Shown here: positions 60,720 to 64,000 of the stretch, one piece after another
Layout of the letters: every line of letters starts with the position of its first letter
Numbering within the stretch: the first letter of the stretch is position 1
Assembly (NCBI GenBank): GCA_002298165.1
Contig: DBMI01000059.1
Location: forward strand, 57,524-121,523
Origin: Desulfarculales bacterium UBA702
GTDB taxonomy: Bacteria; Desulfobacterota; Syntrophobacteria; Syntrophobacterales; Syntrophobacteraceae
Reading direction: 5' to 3'
DNA: 64,000 nt
Translations under genes and position numbers: made by a program
Notes under the pieces: generated by a model
The model's database searches: none
Seen by the model: the letters and a program-made list of their open reading frames with translations, nothing else
Told to the model about the DNA's origin: nothing

Positions 60720-61484
60720 TTATTTCTTCAAAGCCGCCAATCGATCTGAAATGCTGCCGCTTTGAGGCTCGGGGGTTCCCGATGCTTTAGCCAGTGCAGC
60801 GGAAATATTGGCGTCCTCCTTTTCGGCATGGGTCGGAGTAAGCAGCCCTGAGCGCGTATTAGCGGCGTCGGCTTTTATCTTTGCATCCTCGGCCTTTTTT
60901 TGCATGGCATCCAGTGCGACATTGAAAGTTCCACTGTCCTTTTTTATTCCGGCGAGGACTTCGGCGGTCCGGGCCCGTTTCTCCGCCCTTTCCTGCTCCA
61001 ACTCGGCCCTTCTCATTTCGGTCCTGGCATGCTCCAGGCGTGATCGGGCCTGTTTTAAGGCATCGGCTGCTTCCTCAACGAACTTGGTCAACTCTTCCAT
61101 CATCAGCTTTGCGTCGTCTGCTTCATGCTTCTCACGGTCGACATCGGGCTTCATCTGCTCGAGCATTGAGACCAGTTTTTCAAGGCTTGTCGAAAGCGAA
61201 GCCTTTTGAGCGGGGTCAGTCGCTTCCCCGACCTGCTGTTCAAGTATACTTGCAGCCTGGAGCCGCTTATCATAGAGCGCCTGAATTTCCTCGGCTTCTT
61301 TTTCTTCCCGCTGGTAATCAATCCGAGCTTTAGCCAATTCCTGGCTTGCTTTTGTCAACTGATCGGAGAACTCGGCAATTTGGGCCTCGGTTGCAGTCTC
61401 GGGGTCCAAAGTCACCAAAAACTGCTGCACAGACGTAACCGCGTTTTCTGCATGCTTCTTAAATAAATTTCCAATAAAACTCAT
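60720..61484 (-). CDS. PspA/IM30-like coiled-coil protein
   Basis: The 254-residue protein is almost entirely helical and charged. It opens MSFIGNLFKKHAENAVTSVQ, with a short amphipathic membrane-binding helix, followed by long coiled coils (about 45-200: EEIQALYDKRLQAASILEQQ, LEHARTEMRRAELEQERAEK). It ends with a flexible Ser/Gly region. PspA/IM30 proteins stabilise the inner membrane under envelope stress and form ESCRT-III-like rods. The gene order PspA-like with a DUF2491 gene resembles yjfJ-yjfK of enterobacteria. Confidence 0.78.
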   Translation of the reverse strand: MSFIGNLFKKHAENAVTSVQQFLVTLDPETATEAQIAEFSDQLTKASQELAKARIDYQREEKEAEEIQALYDKRLQAASILEQQVGEATDPAQKASLSTSLEKLVSMLEQMKPDVDREKHEADDAKLMMEELTKFVEEAADALKQARSRLEHARTEMRRAELEQERAEKRARTAEVLAGIKKDSGTFNVALDAMQKKAEDAKIKADAANTRSGLLTPTHAEKEDANISAALAKASGTPEPQSGSISDRLAALKK

Positions 61485-61557
61485 CTGATCTCCTTTTCAT
61501 TCCTAGAGAGTATAGGCCGCATTGCAGTTATTTACCGACTTAAAGAACCTGGTCCTT

Positions 61558-62247
61558 TCACAGAATACTCAGAGACATGGGATTCACCGGCACGCCTGCC
61601 ATTATGCGAACCAGCGCGCCTTCTTCATCGACTTCCCTTGAAACGAGAAGATATTCGACCAGGTCGGAACAACCCGGCGCATCCACTCCACGGGCATATA
61701 ACATCATCATATGTTCGATAGAAAGTGCATCCTCGCTGCCCCTGACATTCTCCAGGAACTCGATCGGGTTGGCATAATCCGGGCCGGGATTGCGAAAACT
61801 ACGTACGTACACCAGCCCGTCAGGTGTTTGAAAATCCTTGTAGCCAATCAGGCCCGTCTGGTCATTTAGCCAGAAATCCCAGTCATCTGGAAATACTTCA
61901 TCCAGAGTTTGATAGAGAACGACCTCCCGGCTTTCTTTGTCGTCGGCGACCTGAAGAACCCATTCATTATCTTTCAGGTCTTTCACATAGAACCGGTAAA
62001 ATGGAATGCCCAGGCAACGGAACTCGCTAATGGCCATGACTGAAACATCACCAGCGGGCAGTTCAACCTTTATGTTCTCGCCTGCCAGGATAAAGTCGGT
62101 GGGGTCGAACCGCAAGATTGCGTTGAGGTGTATCCCCAAAGGATAATTTTTTGGGGGCTGCTTTTCGGGTGAGCTGGAAAAAAAGTCCTTTACCGCCCCG
62201 ATTGCTCTCTTGCTTTTTTTCTCCAAAATTTTTGCAACAACACCCAT
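61558..62247 (-). CDS. DUF2491-family protein (YjfK-like)
   Basis: The 229-residue protein matches DUF2491: YPLGIHLNAILRFDPTDFIL, FRCLGIPFYRFYVKDLKDNE and the C-terminal block with ALSIEHMMMLYARGVDAPGC. The function is unknown, but the genes travel with PspA-like and DUF350 membrane proteins. Its order with the PspA-like gene is conserved in yjf-type clusters, which suggests a common envelope role. It starts immediately after the stop of the Ser-rich gene. Confidence 0.86.
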   Translation of the reverse strand: MGVVAKILEKKSKRAIGAVKDFFSSSPEKQPPKNYPLGIHLNAILRFDPTDFILAGENIKVELPAGDVSVMAISEFRCLGIPFYRFYVKDLKDNEWVLQVADDKESREVVLYQTLDEVFPDDWDFWLNDQTGLIGYKDFQTPDGLVYVRSFRNPGPDYANPIEFLENVRGSEDALSIEHMMMLYARGVDAPGCSDLVEYLLVSREVDEEGALVRIMAGVPVNPMSLSIL

Positions 62248-63318
62248 TTACCTTTTCCTCCGCATGAAAAGAAAACCTGCAATTCCCAATGCTCCAATTA
62301 CGGCAATCCACCCCCACGGAAAGCCCGATTCTTTTTTCGGGGCCGGTTTAGGAGCAAAGCTATCCGCCAGAGCGATGCTTGCCGCGTCAGGAGGCACGTA
62401 GGAAGGATCGACCTTTACACCCTGCTGTTCGAGAGACTTGGTCGACTCATCAAGCTGCTTCACTTTTTCCTTCAGTTCCGCATTTTCAGCCGACATCCGG
62501 TCGAGTTCCTTTCGGAACTGCTGCATCCCTGGATCATCCCTGTGATGGTAGTACATTTCGGAGTACTGCCGGTCGTTTATATGATCGAGCATGAACCAGA
62601 GCATCATTGCATCCCAGATCCCGAAACTGCTGTAGCTGTGGTATGTGTAGATGGGCGGCTGCCAGCTGTAGGTATCATAGAAAACGGTGCGCCTGGAGTA
62701 ATAATCGCTTCCTGACGAATATGAGGTCTGGTTTCGAACCGAATTTATCGTAGACTGCTCCCTTCCCCCAGGATTATACGAGCCGCCACTCCCCTTCTGG
62801 AACTTTGACTGTTGGGCGGTGTATGCCTCATAAGCCTTTGCACTCTCCTGCTTGGAGAAGCTTCTGTCCATTTTTTGCTGTATGGGGGATTTCGGAGCGG
62901 AAGATTTTTGGATCGCCCCCGAAGTGGAGCCCGAGGAGGATGAGGCCGAGTTTCCATAGCCTCCCTTTGATGCGGTGCTATCCGAAGTGGAGCCTGAAGA
63001 TGATGATTTGCCGGCTGAATTTCCATATCCACCACCGCTCGATGGAGATGCCGGCGAACTGGTGCTTGGACTCGATCCACTCGCCGAATTCCCATAGCCG
63101 CTCGAAGATGGAGATGACGACGAACTGGAACTCGAACCGGATTTGGATGCCGAGTTCCCGTAGCTCCCCGACGATGAACCGGAAGAGCGTGAAGAACTCG
63201 ATGATGAACTCGATCTGCTCCCACTGCTGCTGCTGCTCTTTGCCCATGTGTCACATTCAAACATGAGCGAGCCTGCAAACAGCACACAAAAAACAATGCT
63301 CAAAAATTTTGTTCTCAA
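62248..63318 (-). CDS. Ser/Gly-rich exported protein with YGNSA repeats
   Basis: A TTG start at 63318 follows AGGAGG by seven bases and precedes a signal peptide (RTKFLSIVFCVLFAGSLMF). The 356-residue product has a Ser/Gly-rich section (about 25-135) with at least four copies of YGNSA-type repeats (GYGNSAS, GYGNSAG). A Tyr-rich part follows (DTYSWQPPIYTYHSYSSFG), then a coiled coil (FRKELDRMSAENAELKEKVK), a membrane span WGWIAVIGALGIAGFLFM and a basic RRKR. The layout is like surface proteins anchored by their C-terminal helix. The Ser-rich repeats may be a modified linker. It starts the DUF2491/PspA cluster. Confidence 0.68.
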   Translation of the reverse strand: MRTKFLSIVFCVLFAGSLMFECDTWAKSSSSSGSRSSSSSSSSRSSGSSSGSYGNSASKSGSSSSSSSSPSSSGYGNSASGSSPSTSSPASPSSGGGYGNSAGKSSSSGSTSDSTASKGGYGNSASSSSGSTSGAIQKSSAPKSPIQQKMDRSFSKQESAKAYEAYTAQQSKFQKGSGGSYNPGGREQSTINSVRNQTSYSSGSDYYSRRTVFYDTYSWQPPIYTYHSYSSFGIWDAMMLWFMLDHINDRQYSEMYYHHRDDPGMQQFRKELDRMSAENAELKEKVKQLDESTKSLEQQGVKVDPSYVPPDAASIALADSFAPKPAPKKESGFPWGWIAVIGALGIAGFLFMRRKR

Positions 63319-64000
63319 GTTCTGCCCTCCTGCAATAGCTGCAACCAACCGAATCTATTAGCCAATAATTTTAAGGCTCAGCAGCCTGCCGATATCGCTT
63401 CATGGCCGGAGATTATACCGGGGAGAATATTGCCATAGCTACAACAGCATTGGAATAAATAAAAAGAAGAGTCCCGATGAGTCTTGCATCAATCGTGAGT
63501 GAATGCCGGTTCAGGTTTGCAGGTCCGTTTCAATTTCCCACACTGGTCTCAGGATAAACTCAGGGATAACGGGTGTTCTCCTGGGGAAACTATTTTACAG
63601 GCGGGGTACGCTTTTAATGATTTCGGTCTACTTCAACTTCATTTGCGTTCAAACGGCACCGCCGCATCCTCGGACGCGGTTTGAACAGAGGATGAAGCAT
63701 CAATTTTGCCGATCCCGCTTTTGCACATGCCGTGAAATTTAAGAGATTTGATGTAATTCCAGCTCAGGTTTAGCACGGTCTCCCCCGGGCTGTTGCCTAA
63801 ATAGTTTTTCGAAAAATGCTGAGCAAAATTGGATGGCACTAACCTGATGAACGTTATTCCCGCAGCGCTTCTGGGCGGGAACCCTTTGCTTTTGCTTCGT
63901 GAGACCAATGATTTCGGGATTTAAAGCCGCTGGATTCCCGCCCAGAAGCGCTGCGGGAATGACGATGTTCGAAGCTGAGATCCCGATAGATCATGCAGCG
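63319..64000. other. Right edge, non-coding with ATTCCCGC pair
   Basis: No gene is supported. The stretch includes the promoter region of the Ser-rich gene and the inverted ATTCCCGC pair at 63856-63963. Confidence 0.5.
63856..63963. repeat. Inverted pair of ATTCCCGC palindromes
   Basis: ATTCCCGCAGCGCTTCTGGG with CGGGAA at 63856-63881, and the inverse copy ATTCCCGCCCAGAAGCGCTG with CGGGAAT at 63934-63960. The 52 bases between them hold no gene. The arrangement matches the repeats bounding the GIY-YIG element but without a coding core. Confidence 0.8.

Noticed and set aside
62745..63296. 183-codon frame overlapping the Ser-rich gene
   Set aside because: The Arg/His/Pro-rich translation is the expected shadow of a Ser-rich repeat read in another frame.

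Overview
The window is a chromosomal segment of a Gram-negative bacterium, most likely a member of the Desulfobacterota (former Deltaproteobacteria, Syntrophobacterales-like). The placement is inference. It rests on the gene content: several PilZ proteins, an exosortase substrate with a PEP-CTERM tail, a DUF318 permease with a thioredoxin-like partner, a DsrE-type protein that appears to contain selenocysteine, PAS proteins with the Cys-rich tail common in this group, and dispersed palindromes of the ATTCCCGC and GGGGCAAA types. I found no rRNA, tRNA or CRISPR array.

Layout. 1-4.8 kb: a partial gene, an AlkD-like glycosylase, an outer-membrane barrel, a DsrE-like protein read through an in-frame TGA, mug, a YcgR-like PilZ protein and a SYLF lipoid-binding protein. 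4.95-10.75 kb: a complete 2-oxoglutarate dehydrogenase operon (sucA-sucB-lpdA, minus strand). 11.1-14.3 kb: two divergent PilZ proteins, one carrying a cyclic-nucleotide domain, and purA. 14.6-17.6 kb: an ArsR-controlled redox and permease operon with a perfect operator palindrome. 17.9-32.1 kb: central sugar metabolism (pgi, a decayed ROK kinase, rpe, tkt, rpiB, tal, HAD, gnd, zwf, pgl, then a convergent GH65 phosphorylase and beta-phosphoglucomutase pair). 33.0-38.0 kb: a single 1652-residue nuclease-STAND protein resembling the Avs antiviral proteins, isolated between long non-coding flanks. 38.7-47.5 kb: housekeeping and stress genes (htpX, RRM, csp, cupin, hsp20, proS, SYLF, asnS). 48-56.7 kb: PEP-CTERM protein, DUF72, PAS, DUF5685, a SLOG-like protein, ABC-F, Sui1 and YwbE. 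56.7-64 kb: an alpha/beta hydrolase, a GIY-YIG pseudogene inside perfect inverted repeats, DUF488, a methyltransferase, a PspA/YjfK envelope-stress cluster and repeat-rich ends.

How the genes work together. The sugar block forms a full oxidative and non-oxidative pentose phosphate pathway. Glucose 6-phosphate would enter through the GH65 phosphorylase and beta-phosphoglucomutase, and the glucokinase-like gene after pgi is reduced to 35 codons. The 2-oxoglutarate dehydrogenase operon supports an oxidative citric acid cycle. The ArsR operon couples a membrane permease to three thiol-redox proteins.

The strongest leads are the probable DsrE selenoprotein, the Avs-like defence protein with a repeat-like sequence on both sides, and the repeat-bounded GIY-YIG cassette.
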